DNA of 49,747 nucleotides, taken from contig CAYUXW010000011.1 of assembly GCA_964449115.1 (NCBI GenBank), positions 1-49,747 of the forward strand. Reading direction: 5' to 3'. The notes under the pieces were generated by a model. The model was given only the letters and a program-made list of their open reading frames with translations, had not been told where the DNA came from and searched no databases. The translations under genes were made by a program, and so were the position numbers. Shown here piece by piece: positions 35,462-44,620 of this stretch (position 1 is its first letter; each line of letters begins with the position of its first letter). The DNA is from UBA1783 sp964449115. Lineage in GTDB: Bacteria > Bacillota_I > Bacilli_A > Erysipelotrichales > Erysipelotrichaceae.

Positions 35462-36127
35462 TTAGCGCTGAACACCATGATGCTCATAACCATCATAGAC
35501 ATAATATCTGTGAAGGCTTATTGAATATAAAGCATCTTTATAAAAAACCAGATGCATAATAGATAAAAGACTTTCTTCACTTAAAGTATAATATTGTATT
35601 ACTTTTATATCTTCTCGCTGTGCTTTAAAATCATCTTCCACATCACCATAGGCCGCAATTACTTCTGCTTCAGTTGCTCCCCAGCTTATACCTTTGGCTA
35701 ATACCAATTCATAGTTGACATCAGTCATATCAACGCCAAAATTTAACTCAGGCGGAGGATTTTGAAAACTCAAAAACATGATATCACAGTCTTTCATCTT
35801 TTTTATTTCGTGGGTTCTATTATCAAATTGAATTGTGATAAAAGGATGGTAATTGTATTCTTTGTCATAATGACTATCATTGACCATAATATAAAGCTGA
35901 GAACCATTACTATCAGGGTCAATATCATCATTTGCATCGTCCATGATTCTCCAGCCATTAGCTGCGAAATCATCAAATGACCAAGGATTTTTATAAACCA
36001 CTCCATCCAATTCAAACTCAAAATCTTTCCAGTCTTTGCTGGTCATACCAGACGTCGATTTTTTATTGCAGCCCGGTAAACACAGCAAAAGAAGCAAACT
36101 AAGTATTGCCAACAATATCTTTTTCAT
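35462..36127 (-). CDS. lipoprotein of a four-member tandem family, copy 4
   Basis: A 221-residue lipoprotein (lipobox LCLPGC, lipidated Cys about 20). The shared core is recognisable as DWKDFEFELDGVVYKNPWSF (about residue 33 on), a GW dyad, and later LAKGISWGATEAEVIAAYG. Then come beta strands ending SISLHRYYVYD. The G-x-S/T-x-x-E-V-x-x-x-Y-G element recalls SmpA/BamE-type folds, but I only infer that. It is the most divergent of the three short copies, with GDVEDDF in place of GPVEEG. Its ribosome binding site is GGAG. Function unknown. Confidence 0.75.
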   Translation of the reverse strand: MKKILLAILSLLLLLCLPGCNKKSTSGMTSKDWKDFEFELDGVVYKNPWSFDDFAANGWRIMDDANDDIDPDSNGSQLYIMVNDSHYDKEYNYHPFITIQFDNRTHEIKKMKDCDIMFLSFQNPPPELNFGVDMTDVNYELVLAKGISWGATEAEVIAAYGDVEDDFKAQREDIKVIQYYTLSEESLLSIMHLVFYKDALYSISLHRYYVYDGYEHHGVQR

Positions 36128-36139
36128 ATTTATTCTCCT

Positions 36140-36808
36140 TTATTCCAGTGGATATTGCATTAACTCAGCCATAAATAATCCACTTTCATAATCAATATGC
36201 AAGTTCATCTGAATCATCATATTTTCAATTGGAGTATAGTAAACCAATATGCAGCCAATTTCTCCACTTTCAATTCTATAACCTTCTTCCACAGGACCAT
36301 AGGCAGCTAGTATTTCTTCCTCTGTGCTTCCCCATTTGATTCCTTTAGCCAGCCTGATTTCATAACCCATAGCACTGATTTCTTCATCGATTCTATAACA
36401 ACCAATTGACCAGATAGGACAGTCTCTGATTTTCTTTGCTTCATCTTCATAATTGTGAAAGTCTACATAAATGTAGGCATATAAATCCAATATCTCATCA
36501 TAAAAACCACTATTCCACATTTCGTAATTTTTAAATGTACTTTCTTTAGCAGGCAAATCTTCATTTTCGTTCATCTGCCAGCCTTTACTGCTAAGGTCTT
36601 TATAAAAGAGCGGAAAACTATATTTTTCATTTCCTAAAACAAACTCCAGATCTGTCCAATCATCACTGATACTGAATTCTTTGGCAATGTTATTTCCGTT
36701 TGTTTTATTATTGTCTCCATTATCTGTTATTTTTTCCTTACATCCCGTCAAAGTTAACACAAATAATAAACCAATTATAAAAACTATTATCTTTTTCATT
36801 ACCATCAC
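36140..36808 (-). CDS. lipoprotein of a four-member tandem family, copy 3
   Basis: 222 residues. Signal ending LTLTGC gives a lipid-anchored protein, followed by an Asn/Asp/Lys-rich linker. The core begins SDDWTDLEFVLGNEKYSFPL, includes a GW dyad and ends with LAKGIKWGSTEEEILAAYGPVEEGYR and a C-terminal beta segment. It is closest to copy 2 (36824-37426): both share the IKWGSTEEEI, EMWN/EIWN and YAYIYVDF/YAFILMDF blocks. 12 bp separate it from copy 4. Confidence 0.75.
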   Translation of the reverse strand: MMVMKKIIVFIIGLLFVLTLTGCKEKITDNGDNNKTNGNNIAKEFSISDDWTDLEFVLGNEKYSFPLFYKDLSSKGWQMNENEDLPAKESTFKNYEMWNSGFYDEILDLYAYIYVDFHNYEDEAKKIRDCPIWSIGCYRIDEEISAMGYEIRLAKGIKWGSTEEEILAAYGPVEEGYRIESGEIGCILVYYTPIENMMIQMNLHIDYESGLFMAELMQYPLE

Positions 36809-36823
36809 CTTTCTTTAATTTGT

Positions 36824-37426
36824 CTATTCTGGATATTTTGAAAGTATGACACTATACAGTCCACCATCTTCTAAAAGATAAAGAACCATTCTTGAATACA
36901 TGTTTTTAGAAGTATTTTCGTATACCAGTATAATATATCCACCTTCATAAACGTCTCTATTTCCTTCTGCTACAGGACCATAGGCAGCAACAATTTCTTC
37001 TTCTGTACTACCCCACTTGATTCCTTTAGCCAGTTCAATCTCATAGCCATTACTAATTTTTTCATCATCATAGATTGTAGAAAAAGCCACCCAATAGACA
37101 TGACAATCTTTGATATCCTGAGCTTTATCTCCATAATTTTCAAAATCCATTAATATAAAGGCATATAGATCTCTTCCCTTATCATAAAAATCCTCATTCC
37201 AAATTTCATACATATAAGTTGTATAATCAGCAGGCTGTAATTCATCACTTTCTTCTAACAACCAACCATTTTTACTGAAGTCTTGGAAAGGACATGGTAG
37301 ACTATATTTTTTATTATCCAATTTGAATTCCATATCTACCCAATTGTTGCTGATGTCTTCTTTATCACATCCTACTAAAGCTGTCATTAGCAATACAGCT
37401 AACAAAACTACTAATAATTTTTTCAT
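36824..37426 (-). CDS. lipoprotein of a four-member tandem family, copy 2
   Basis: 200 residues, the shortest copy. Signal ends MTALVGC. The core starts NNWVDMEFKLDNKKYSLPC, has a GW dyad, and the second block LAKGIKWGSTEEEIVAAYGPVAEGNR. It ends SVILSKYPE, comparable with the LFMAELMQYPLE end of copy 3. It stands 15 bp before copy 3. Confidence 0.75.
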   Translation of the reverse strand: MKKLLVVLLAVLLMTALVGCDKEDISNNWVDMEFKLDNKKYSLPCPFQDFSKNGWLLEESDELQPADYTTYMYEIWNEDFYDKGRDLYAFILMDFENYGDKAQDIKDCHVYWVAFSTIYDDEKISNGYEIELAKGIKWGSTEEEIVAAYGPVAEGNRDVYEGGYIILVYENTSKNMYSRMVLYLLEDGGLYSVILSKYPE

Positions 37427-37523
37427 CTTTTAAATTCCTTTCTATTTAAATAATTATATTTAAAATTATTAATTTACTCTTCCTTGAATTTTATATAAAT
37501 AATTATATGTCATCAATAATTCT

Positions 37524-38798
37524 TTAGTCTATATTTTCAAAATTTATAGGACTTCTATGAAAAGATACTGAACACAATCCTATACCTTCTCTAAGAGTGA
37601 GCATCAGCCAGCCACTTTCTGTCTCGTTTCTGAAAGGATAGTAGATTACCACGGAATCATAATCGTTTTCTGGATCAAATTCCGAAGCAAATTCTTCACT
37701 TTTTACAGTTCTATTTCCCTCTTCAACCGGGCCATAGGCAGCGATAATTTCTTCTTCTGTCGCAAACCAGCTGATTCCATTAGCCAACACCAGTTGGTAT
37801 GGATTATACATAATCTTGTTATTTTCCCAATCAGACATAATATGGAAATTCATAAAAATAATCTGAGCAGTTCTTATGGTTTTATCTTCTCCGGATCTGT
37901 TTTGGACATTTATTAAAAGAAAGTCACTATCCACATAGGAATAATCCTCATAATCAGCATTGGTCATTTCAATATAGTAAGAAGTGTTAACCTGTTCTGC
38001 ATTAATCACTATATCTGGATTTATGTCCGGAATCCAGCCATTAGCTTCCAGTTGGGCAAATGACCATGGATAAGTGTAAAGAACACCATCCAGCATAAAA
38101 GCAAACTCTTTCCAGTCGGTGCTGAAGTAACTGCCATCAGCTTCTTCATTATCCCCAACAGGCAAATAACTTAAATATAAATCAGAACTGACCAGACCTC
38201 TTTGACAATCCCAAAGCTTTAATCCTTCATCAGTTGGATACACTACGATTAAATCCCTCAATTCTGTCGTATATACTTCACCTTCATATACAGTATCGTA
38301 AGACGATAATCTTTCAATAACTATATATTTATCAGTTGATTCGTATATTGAATATTTGGAAGCCTTGATTTCAGGTAAATCAATTGCTTTTGGATTAGGC
38401 TCAAACATTACATAGCCACCTTCAATATGTTGGGCAAATAGTTCTGTTACATCAAACCTGCCTTTTCCAAAAACCTCATCAACTCTTTTCTGTAGAGATT
38501 CCACTGAAAAGCCAAATTTACCATTTTCATTTTTATCAAACTCATCTTTTTCCATAAAGATCTTGAATATCTTGACATCATATTTAAACATTGCGATCAA
38601 ATTTTTCAAATCTTTTACTGGACCCATCCAATCATTTATGGCTGGATTTTCATAAATAGATTTAACATACTCTAATGCATTTTCTTCTGTCAGGATTATT
38701 GTTTCCTGTTTATCAATAACCTCACTATCTTTGCTCTGGCAACCCAAAAAACTCACAGTTAATAAAAGGCTTAATACTATTACTAAGATTTTTTTCAT
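37524..38798 (-). CDS. lipoprotein of a four-member tandem family, copy 1, with an extra N-terminal domain
   Basis: 424 residues. Signal ends VSFLGC. The first 220 residues form an additional domain absent from the other copies (EYVKSIYENPAINDWMGPV to VVYPTDEGLKLWDCQRGL, a globular alpha/beta region). The C-terminal half is the family core: TDWKEFAFMLDGVLYTYPWSF, a GW dyad, LANGISWFATEEEIIAAYGPVEEGNR, end VSFHRSP. It is transcribed first, and a 97-bp gap to copy 2 could hold an internal promoter (none is convincing). A TATAAT box lies upstream at about 38830. Confidence 0.75.
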   Translation of the reverse strand: MKKILVIVLSLLLTVSFLGCQSKDSEVIDKQETIILTEENALEYVKSIYENPAINDWMGPVKDLKNLIAMFKYDVKIFKIFMEKDEFDKNENGKFGFSVESLQKRVDEVFGKGRFDVTELFAQHIEGGYVMFEPNPKAIDLPEIKASKYSIYESTDKYIVIERLSSYDTVYEGEVYTTELRDLIVVYPTDEGLKLWDCQRGLVSSDLYLSYLPVGDNEEADGSYFSTDWKEFAFMLDGVLYTYPWSFAQLEANGWIPDINPDIVINAEQVNTSYYIEMTNADYEDYSYVDSDFLLINVQNRSGEDKTIRTAQIIFMNFHIMSDWENNKIMYNPYQLVLANGISWFATEEEIIAAYGPVEEGNRTVKSEEFASEFDPENDYDSVVIYYPFRNETESGWLMLTLREGIGLCSVSFHRSPINFENID

Positions 38799-38982
38799 TA
38801 ATTATAACTTCCTTTCTTTACCTTCATTATATAACAAACAAGATTTTAAGATAATACCAATAAAACATAGTTTTCTCCTGTAATTCATTGATAGATTCCT
38901 ATATTTTTATTGTATATCTAAAATAATTCTTATATATTAAATATATATCTTTTTATGTTATAAGTAAATGGGAGGCTAATTT

Positions 38983-40698
38983 ATGAAGACACTGCAATTT
39001 TACAAAAAGTATACCCTTCAATCATTAATTGCTCCTTTATTTAAAATGTTGGAGGCCATGTTTGAACTTTTAGTTCCTTTAGTCGTGGCCCAAATTGTGG
39101 ATATTGGGATTGTCAATCAGGATAGCAGTTTTATTTTCAGCCGTGCTGGATTATTGTTTCTTTTTGCGATAGCAGGCTTTAGCTGTACTTTTGTCGCTCA
39201 GTATTTCTCAGCTAAAGTTGCTGTTAATTATTCTGGTGATTTAAGAGAGCATAGCTTCAGACACATACAGTCATTATCTTTTGAACAATTTGAAAAACAA
39301 TCCTCTTCAACATTAATCACAAATTTAACTCACGATATCACCCAAATTCAAAACGGTTTGAATTTGGCTTTAAGACTACTTTTAAGATCACCAATTATTG
39401 TTTTTGGTGCTTTTATAATGGCTATCAGTATCGATAGACAGATTTCTTTGACTTTTTTATATATTATTATCATTTTGCTTTTAATTGTTTTTTCAATTAT
39501 GCTTTTTTCAATACCCCTATATCAGAAGGTACAGGATAAACTTGATAATGTACTGAATTTAACTAGAGAAAACTTAATGGGAGTTAGAGTTCTTCGTGGT
39601 TTTAATCAGCAAAACAAAGAAAAAGAAGGCTTTAAGAAAACCAATAGTGAACTTACTGCTGCTCAGCTTTTTGTTGGAAAAATTACCGCTTTATTAAATC
39701 CTTTTACCTATCTGATTATTAACTTCGGCATTATATTGGTAATCCAACAAGGAGCAATAAAAGTAAATGTTGGTACCTTGTCTTCAGGACAGGTTTTAGC
39801 CTTATATAACTATATGTCTCAAATTTTAATAGAACTCATCAAGATGGCTAATCTAACCATTCAGATTACTAAAGCTTTAGCTTCTTTAAAAAGAATTGAA
39901 AATATCTTAGCTATTGAAACTCAAAAAGATACAGGAACTATTGAACAGATTGCAGATAGTGATATTATCATTTCCTTTGAAGATGTTTCATTCAAATTTT
40001 TTGATAGTGCTCATGATTCTTTAGCTGATTTATCTTTTAATATAAAAAAAGGTAGCAAAGTCGGTATAATAGGTCCTACCGGTTCAGGGAAAAGTACATT
40101 GATTAATCTGCTTTGTAATTTTTATCAGCCAACAAAGGGAGTAATCAAGTTGGCGAATAATAATATCTCTGACTATATTAAGAAAACTCTCAGCAAACTT
40201 ATCTCACTGGTTCCACAAAAAGCCACTCTTTTTAAGGGAACCGTTAAAAGCAATCTCTTATGGGGTGATGATGAAGCCAATAAAGAAGATATGCATCTGG
40301 CTTTAAAACTGGCTCAGTGTGATTTCGTTTACCAGAAGGATGGCTTAGATACTGTCGTTTTACAAAATGGTTCAAACTTCTCTGGCGGTCAAAGGCAAAG
40401 ACTGACTATTGCCAGAGCTTTAATTTCCAAAAGTGAAATTCTTATTTTGGATGACAGCTTCAGTGCTTTGGATTATGGCACCGAAAAGAAACTAAGACAA
40501 ACCATCAATTCTTTAGATTATGATCCAACAGTTATCATTATTTCTCAAAGAATCTCTTCTATTGCTTATTGTGACCAGATTCTTTTGCTGGATGATGGAA
40601 AACTGGTCGGTAATGACAGTCATGAAAACCTGCTGAAAAACAATACTCTTTATCAGGAGATTTACAAATCTCAAATTAAGGAGGCAAACTATGAATAG
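38983..40698 (+). CDS. ABC exporter subunit with degenerate ATP site (half 1)
   Basis: A 571-residue half-transporter: six membrane helices (1 to about 310), then the ATPase. Walker A is IIGPTGSGKSTLINLL and the signature is FSGGQRQRLTIARAL. Walker B reads LILDDSFSALD, with Asp where the catalytic Glu is expected. The switch region reads IISQRISS, with Gln instead of the H-loop His. This is the pattern of the non-catalytic partner in heterodimeric multidrug exporters such as TM287/288 or LmrCD. Its gene overlaps the partner by 8 bases. Ribosome binding site GGGAGG. Substrate unknown. Confidence 0.88.
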   Translation: MKTLQFYKKYTLQSLIAPLFKMLEAMFELLVPLVVAQIVDIGIVNQDSSFIFSRAGLLFLFAIAGFSCTFVAQYFSAKVAVNYSGDLREHSFRHIQSLSFEQFEKQSSSTLITNLTHDITQIQNGLNLALRLLLRSPIIVFGAFIMAISIDRQISLTFLYIIIILLLIVFSIMLFSIPLYQKVQDKLDNVLNLTRENLMGVRVLRGFNQQNKEKEGFKKTNSELTAAQLFVGKITALLNPFTYLIINFGIILVIQQGAIKVNVGTLSSGQVLALYNYMSQILIELIKMANLTIQITKALASLKRIENILAIETQKDTGTIEQIADSDIIISFEDVSFKFFDSAHDSLADLSFNIKKGSKVGIIGPTGSGKSTLINLLCNFYQPTKGVIKLANNNISDYIKKTLSKLISLVPQKATLFKGTVKSNLLWGDDEANKEDMHLALKLAQCDFVYQKDGLDTVVLQNGSNFSGGQRQRLTIARALISKSEILILDDSFSALDYGTEKKLRQTINSLDYDPTVIIISQRISSIAYCDQILLLDDGKLVGNDSHENLLKNNTLYQEIYKSQIKEANYE

Positions 40699-42400
40699 GT
40701 TATTTAAATACATCAGACCTTATTGGTTCTTATTACTTATATCACTGTTTCTGTCCCTTATAGTAGTAGTTACAACTCTTTATGTTCCAGTAATTATTGG
40801 CAAATGCATTGATATCCTTGTTTATCAGGCAGTAGATTTTGCCAAGATGAAAAATCTTCTAACAACCCTAGCTATTACTGTCTGTATAACCGTTAGCAGT
40901 CAGTGGTTGCAAAGTCTGATTAACAATCACACCAGCTATCAGATATGTCGTGATATAAGAAACGAGGCTTTTGAAAAAATTCACCATCTTTCTTTATCTT
41001 ACTTGGACAAGCATACTGTTGGTGAAATAACTAATCGCATCATCAATGATGTTGACAGTTTTAATGATGGACTTCTGATGGGGTTTAATACCCTGTTTAT
41101 CAGTTTACTGACAATTATTGGAACTATTGTATATATGTTGAACATCAATGTTTCAATTACCTTGATTGTCTGTTTCTTAACCCCACTATCACTTTTGGTT
41201 TCTCGCTATATCAGCAGCAGAACACATTCTCTGTTTATACATCAATCAACTCTTCGATCTGATATCAATAGCTACATTGATGAAATGGTTTCTAACCAGA
41301 AGGTTGTTTATGCTTTCAATCAGCAAAATAACACCCAAAAAAATCTCGCAGAAATTAACGAATCCTATAAAAGTACTTCCAGTAAAGCTATTTTCTTTTC
41401 CTCTTTAACCAATCCGGCTACCAGAGTAGTAAATGCGACTGTTTATGGGGCCATTGCCACTTTTGGTGGATTGATTGTTATTAAAAACACTATTACCATT
41501 GGGGCTTTATCTTCATTTTTATCTTATGCCTCACAATACACAAAACCGTTTAATGAAATAAGCGGTGTTATTGTTGAACTACAAAATGCCATTGTCTGTG
41601 GCAATAGAGTGTTTGACTTAATCGATCAGCAGAATGAATATGATGCAGTTTCAATCTTGGATAAAGAAGTTGAAGGAAATATTTCTTTAGATGATGTTTA
41701 TTTCTCTTATATCAAAGATCGACCATTTATTGAAGATTTGACCATCAATATCAAAAAAGGTGAAAAGGTGGCGATTGTTGGCCCAACTGGATGTGGTAAA
41801 ACGACCTTAATAAATTTAATAATGAATTTTTATCCAATTGACTCAGGCTCAATTAAAATTGAAGGCGTTGATTATTCCACTATTTCTAAAAACTCCTTAA
41901 GGGAAAACTTTGGCATGGTTTTACAGGACAGCTGGCTTAAAAATGTTTCCATCAAAGAAAATCTTTTGATGGCGAAAGAAGATGCTACCGATGAAGAAAT
42001 TATCAGTGTCTGTAAAAAATGTCATGTTCATAACTTCATTCAAAGACTTCCTGATGGCTATGACACGATAATAAAGCAAAATGATAGTACTATATCAACA
42101 GGACAGAAACAGCTCTTATGTATTGCCAGAATCATGTTGAAGGACCCTAAAATATTAATTCTGGATGAAGCAACCAGCAACATTGACACCAGAACTGAAA
42201 TCAGAATCCAACAGGCTTTTGATGATTTAATGCAAAATAAAACTTCTCTAATTGTAGCCCACCGCCTATCGACAATTCAAAATGCCGATATTATTCTGGT
42301 TATGAAAGATGGCAAAATTATTGAAAGAGGAAAACATCAGCAGCTATTAAATCAAAAAGGTTTCTATCACAAACTTTATAATGCTCAATTTGAACAATAA
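40691..42400 (+). CDS. ABC exporter subunit with intact Walker B (half 2)
   Basis: 569 residues, same layout: six helices, then an ATPase with Walker A IVGPTGCGKTTLINLI, Walker B LILDEATSNIDT (catalytic Glu present) and H-loop IVAHRLST. Its signature is altered to ISTGQKQLLCIARIM (normal LSGGQ). Walker B/H-loop loss lies in the other half and signature loss in this one. Together they should build one full and one degenerate ATP site in the dimer. It ends at a terminator shared with the converging operon. Confidence 0.88.
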   Translation: MNRLFKYIRPYWFLLLISLFLSLIVVVTTLYVPVIIGKCIDILVYQAVDFAKMKNLLTTLAITVCITVSSQWLQSLINNHTSYQICRDIRNEAFEKIHHLSLSYLDKHTVGEITNRIINDVDSFNDGLLMGFNTLFISLLTIIGTIVYMLNINVSITLIVCFLTPLSLLVSRYISSRTHSLFIHQSTLRSDINSYIDEMVSNQKVVYAFNQQNNTQKNLAEINESYKSTSSKAIFFSSLTNPATRVVNATVYGAIATFGGLIVIKNTITIGALSSFLSYASQYTKPFNEISGVIVELQNAIVCGNRVFDLIDQQNEYDAVSILDKEVEGNISLDDVYFSYIKDRPFIEDLTINIKKGEKVAIVGPTGCGKTTLINLIMNFYPIDSGSIKIEGVDYSTISKNSLRENFGMVLQDSWLKNVSIKENLLMAKEDATDEEIISVCKKCHVHNFIQRLPDGYDTIIKQNDSTISTGQKQLLCIARIMLKDPKILILDEATSNIDTRTEIRIQQAFDDLMQNKTSLIVAHRLSTIQNADIILVMKDGKIIERGKHQQLLNQKGFYHKLYNAQFEQ

Positions 42401-42423
42401 AACTGAGTTTCGCAACTCAGTTT
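42400..42423. terminator. bidirectional terminator between the ABC exporter and the FtsZ-like operon
   Basis: AAACTGAGTT (42400-42409) pairs with AACTCAGTTT (42414-42423) over TCGC. T runs follow on plus (TTTTTC) and on minus (TTTTATTG). It directly follows the exporter stop and lies 20 bases after the stop of the minus-strand operon. Confidence 0.85.
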
Positions 42424-42443
42424 TTCTTTACATATTTTAAACA

Positions 42444-43916
42444 CTAATTTCCAATTTCCTCTAATAAATCAAACATTTTCTTTTTTAGATTAGAATCCTG
42501 TTTTAATCTTTCTACTACTCTTTTTGCTCCTTCCATCAGCACTGTTTCCTGTGAAGCTGATAACTGTTCAATTTCACTCCATAAAAGAAACTGTGATGGA
42601 TATTCTTTTTCTTTGATTCCTCCCACACTATCGGTCCATTTATCGCGTACAAGAACACTGTTTTCTGCCAATTCATCGGGCAAACGGTAAACAAAAACCT
42701 GACTGATTTCGGTATTTAATCCTACAGGCTCAAGAGGTGATCTATACACCTCATCAGTATAAAGATAGCGAAATTTTGACATATCCTCGCTTTTCTCTTT
42801 TAATCTGATGGCTGTTTTTGCATCACTTGATTTAAGACCAGAAGCCTTAATTCTGATTTCTTCTTTATATTCTCTTTCAGCAGCTGCTAGAAAGATATCA
42901 CTTGGAAGAGGTTTACCAATTTCAATATTGGGACTATCCTGTTTTTCACACTGACCACCCTGAAAATCAAGCCATCTTTTTCTGACTCGTTTTGATTCAG
43001 TTGTTTCCTCATTTTCTGAAAGTAACAGATCATCAATATTTTCTGTTTTTGCTGCCAGTGTTAAAAATTGACTTGATTTGGTACAGATTAGAAAACGCAG
43101 CTGTTCTTCTATATTTTTACCTGAACTTTCTAAATCTTTCTTTGCTATCAGCAGTATAACCGAAGCATGAGCAATTGGATCAGCAGGATTATGCAACCTG
43201 TCCTTATTATAAAAGCCCATAACATTTCCAGCACTGTCCAGACCTGGAATTTCATCCTGTGGCATCTCCAGCTCCGGATTAGATGCATTTTCAACTCTCA
43301 GCATTTCATAAAGTCTTAAAACAACCTTGCATTCTGTAGCTCTTTTCAAAAACCTGAACAAAATTGTTCCTACAGTATTGGCGCTTATATTCAGGGTTCT
43401 GGAAATCTCTACATTAGTCATTCCATAATAAGCATATAGCAAGGTCATTTTCTCAGTATACGATAAAACATTTACAAAAGCTGAATCCGCTGTAAGCAGC
43501 TGTATAAATTGTGCTTCTTCATCTGGAAAATGTACTTCTCTTTGATGAAGTTGCATTTCTTTTTCATCACTACAAATATAATCACAATGAAGACAGATAT
43601 AATTACCAGTCAGTCGATAAAAATAAAAGCGATTTTCAATTTCATCTAAATGCTCTGCATTAAAATGATCATCCATCTGTTGTTTTTCATCTGAAACAAA
43701 ATCGCAAAGTGGACAGGCATAACCAGAAGATGAACTTTTACCATAACGGAAAGTTCTGACACTTCTATTGTTGTGTTCTTCTTTTAAATGCTGCTTCAGC
43801 TGATAAGCTTCATTACATTTAAAACTGTCACAAAGAGGACAGATATACTCCTTTTGAGCATAATAACCCTGACTTAATTCATTATAACTGCGAGTTTTAA
43901 TATCATATATATTCAT
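42444..43916 (-). CDS. fusion of three C2H2 zinc fingers, helix-turn-helix and NUDIX-like domain
   Basis: 490 residues, last gene of the FtsZ-like operon. The N-terminus has three consecutive finger motifs with CxxC-x(12-13)-HxxxxH spacing: Cys26/Cys29/His43/His48, Cys68/Cys71/His84/His89, Cys108/Cys111/His124/His129. Residues 150-191 (LSYTEKMTLLYAYYGMTNVE, ISRTLNISANTVGTILFRFL) match a LuxR/sigma-4-type helix-turn-helix. The second half holds a NUDIX-like domain: GG at 320-321, then REYKEEI at 348-354, with a spacing about 13 residues longer than the classical box. Helix-turn-helix plus NUDIX recalls NrtR-type regulators, where the NUDIX part senses ADP-ribose, but the finger array is unusual for bacteria. 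Regulation of its own operon is a reasonable guess. Confidence 0.65.
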   Translation of the reverse strand: MNIYDIKTRSYNELSQGYYAQKEYICPLCDSFKCNEAYQLKQHLKEEHNNRSVRTFRYGKSSSSGYACPLCDFVSDEKQQMDDHFNAEHLDEIENRFYFYRLTGNYICLHCDYICSDEKEMQLHQREVHFPDEEAQFIQLLTADSAFVNVLSYTEKMTLLYAYYGMTNVEISRTLNISANTVGTILFRFLKRATECKVVLRLYEMLRVENASNPELEMPQDEIPGLDSAGNVMGFYNKDRLHNPADPIAHASVILLIAKKDLESSGKNIEEQLRFLICTKSSQFLTLAAKTENIDDLLLSENEETTESKRVRKRWLDFQGGQCEKQDSPNIEIGKPLPSDIFLAAAEREYKEEIRIKASGLKSSDAKTAIRLKEKSEDMSKFRYLYTDEVYRSPLEPVGLNTEISQVFVYRLPDELAENSVLVRDKWTDSVGGIKEKEYPSQFLLWSEIEQLSASQETVLMEGAKRVVERLKQDSNLKKKMFDLLEEIGN

Positions 43917-43939
43917 TGTAGTAGCCCTTTCTTTAAATT

Positions 43940-44614
43940 TTATTTTATTTTTTCTACCTGCTTTAATAAATCACCCTTCATCATTAAACGACCTAGTCCA
44001 TCCTCAAAACGTAAATGTTCTACCGTTTCAAAACGATTCTGCCATTGTTCTAATAGCTTTTGATAGCTGATAGCTTCATTGGGCAGATCAATTATAGTTT
44101 CCTTTACATTATCCTGCGTTTTTAAATTGCCAGAAGCAAAAGGAATAGCAACAACAAAAAGAGCCGACAGTTCCCTGTTATCTTTACTTTCATAGGGATA
44201 AAAGCCTGCAAACTTTAAATCATTCTGACAGAAGGGATTGATTTTCTTTCCAACAAAACTGACTTCTTCTGACCATTCTCTAAAAGCCTGATTTCTTACA
44301 GTATCTTCACTTATTTCACCGCTTATCATTTCACTTTCTGGTATTGCTTCATATACACAATGTCCTCCAGGTACATCACGGCAAATTTCAGGAAAAAATG
44401 TTTCCGGTGATTTAAATTTGTTTTTAGGATATTTGTTTATTACCATTATCTTATCGTCTTCATTAACATACACCCCAAGAATTAAAACTGTCAGATGACG
44501 ATACCTGGCTTCATTTTCCTTTGTTCGTGGAACAATAACCTGTTCAAAAGTTATTGGAAAAGAAACTTTTTTCAGGTTTTCTTCCGGTATAATAATCAGG
44601 TTTTCCTCACTCAT
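43940..44614 (-). CDS. stand-alone NUDIX-like protein
   Basis: 224 residues from the ATG at 44614 (MSEENLIII), chosen because AAGGAG lies 9 bases upstream; a TTG two codons earlier would sit closer than usual. The NUDIX box is spread: DVPGGHCVYE (GG at about 83-84), then FREWSEEVSF (Arg/Glu at 112-113, Glu-Glu at 116-117). The GG-to-RE distance is 28, the same expansion as in the zinc-finger fusion downstream (27), suggesting a common origin. The Glu residues for metal binding are present, so hydrolysis of a nucleoside diphosphate derivative is possible, but the substrate is unknown. It lies between the WG-repeat gene (stop 6 bases upstream of its ATG) and the fusion gene. Confidence 0.65.
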   Translation of the reverse strand: MSEENLIIIPEENLKKVSFPITFEQVIVPRTKENEARYRHLTVLILGVYVNEDDKIMVINKYPKNKFKSPETFFPEICRDVPGGHCVYEAIPESEMISGEISEDTVRNQAFREWSEEVSFVGKKINPFCQNDLKFAGFYPYESKDNRELSALFVVAIPFASGNLKTQDNVKETIIDLPNEAISYQKLLEQWQNRFETVEHLRFEDGLGRLMMKGDLLKQVEKIK

Positions 44615-44620
44615 TTTCAA

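Noticed and set aside
35462..38798. Lipoprotein array as substrate-binding proteins of the neighbouring ABC genes
   Set aside because: The ABC pair is an exporter type with fused membrane and ATPase parts, which does not use binding proteins, and it is on the other strand.
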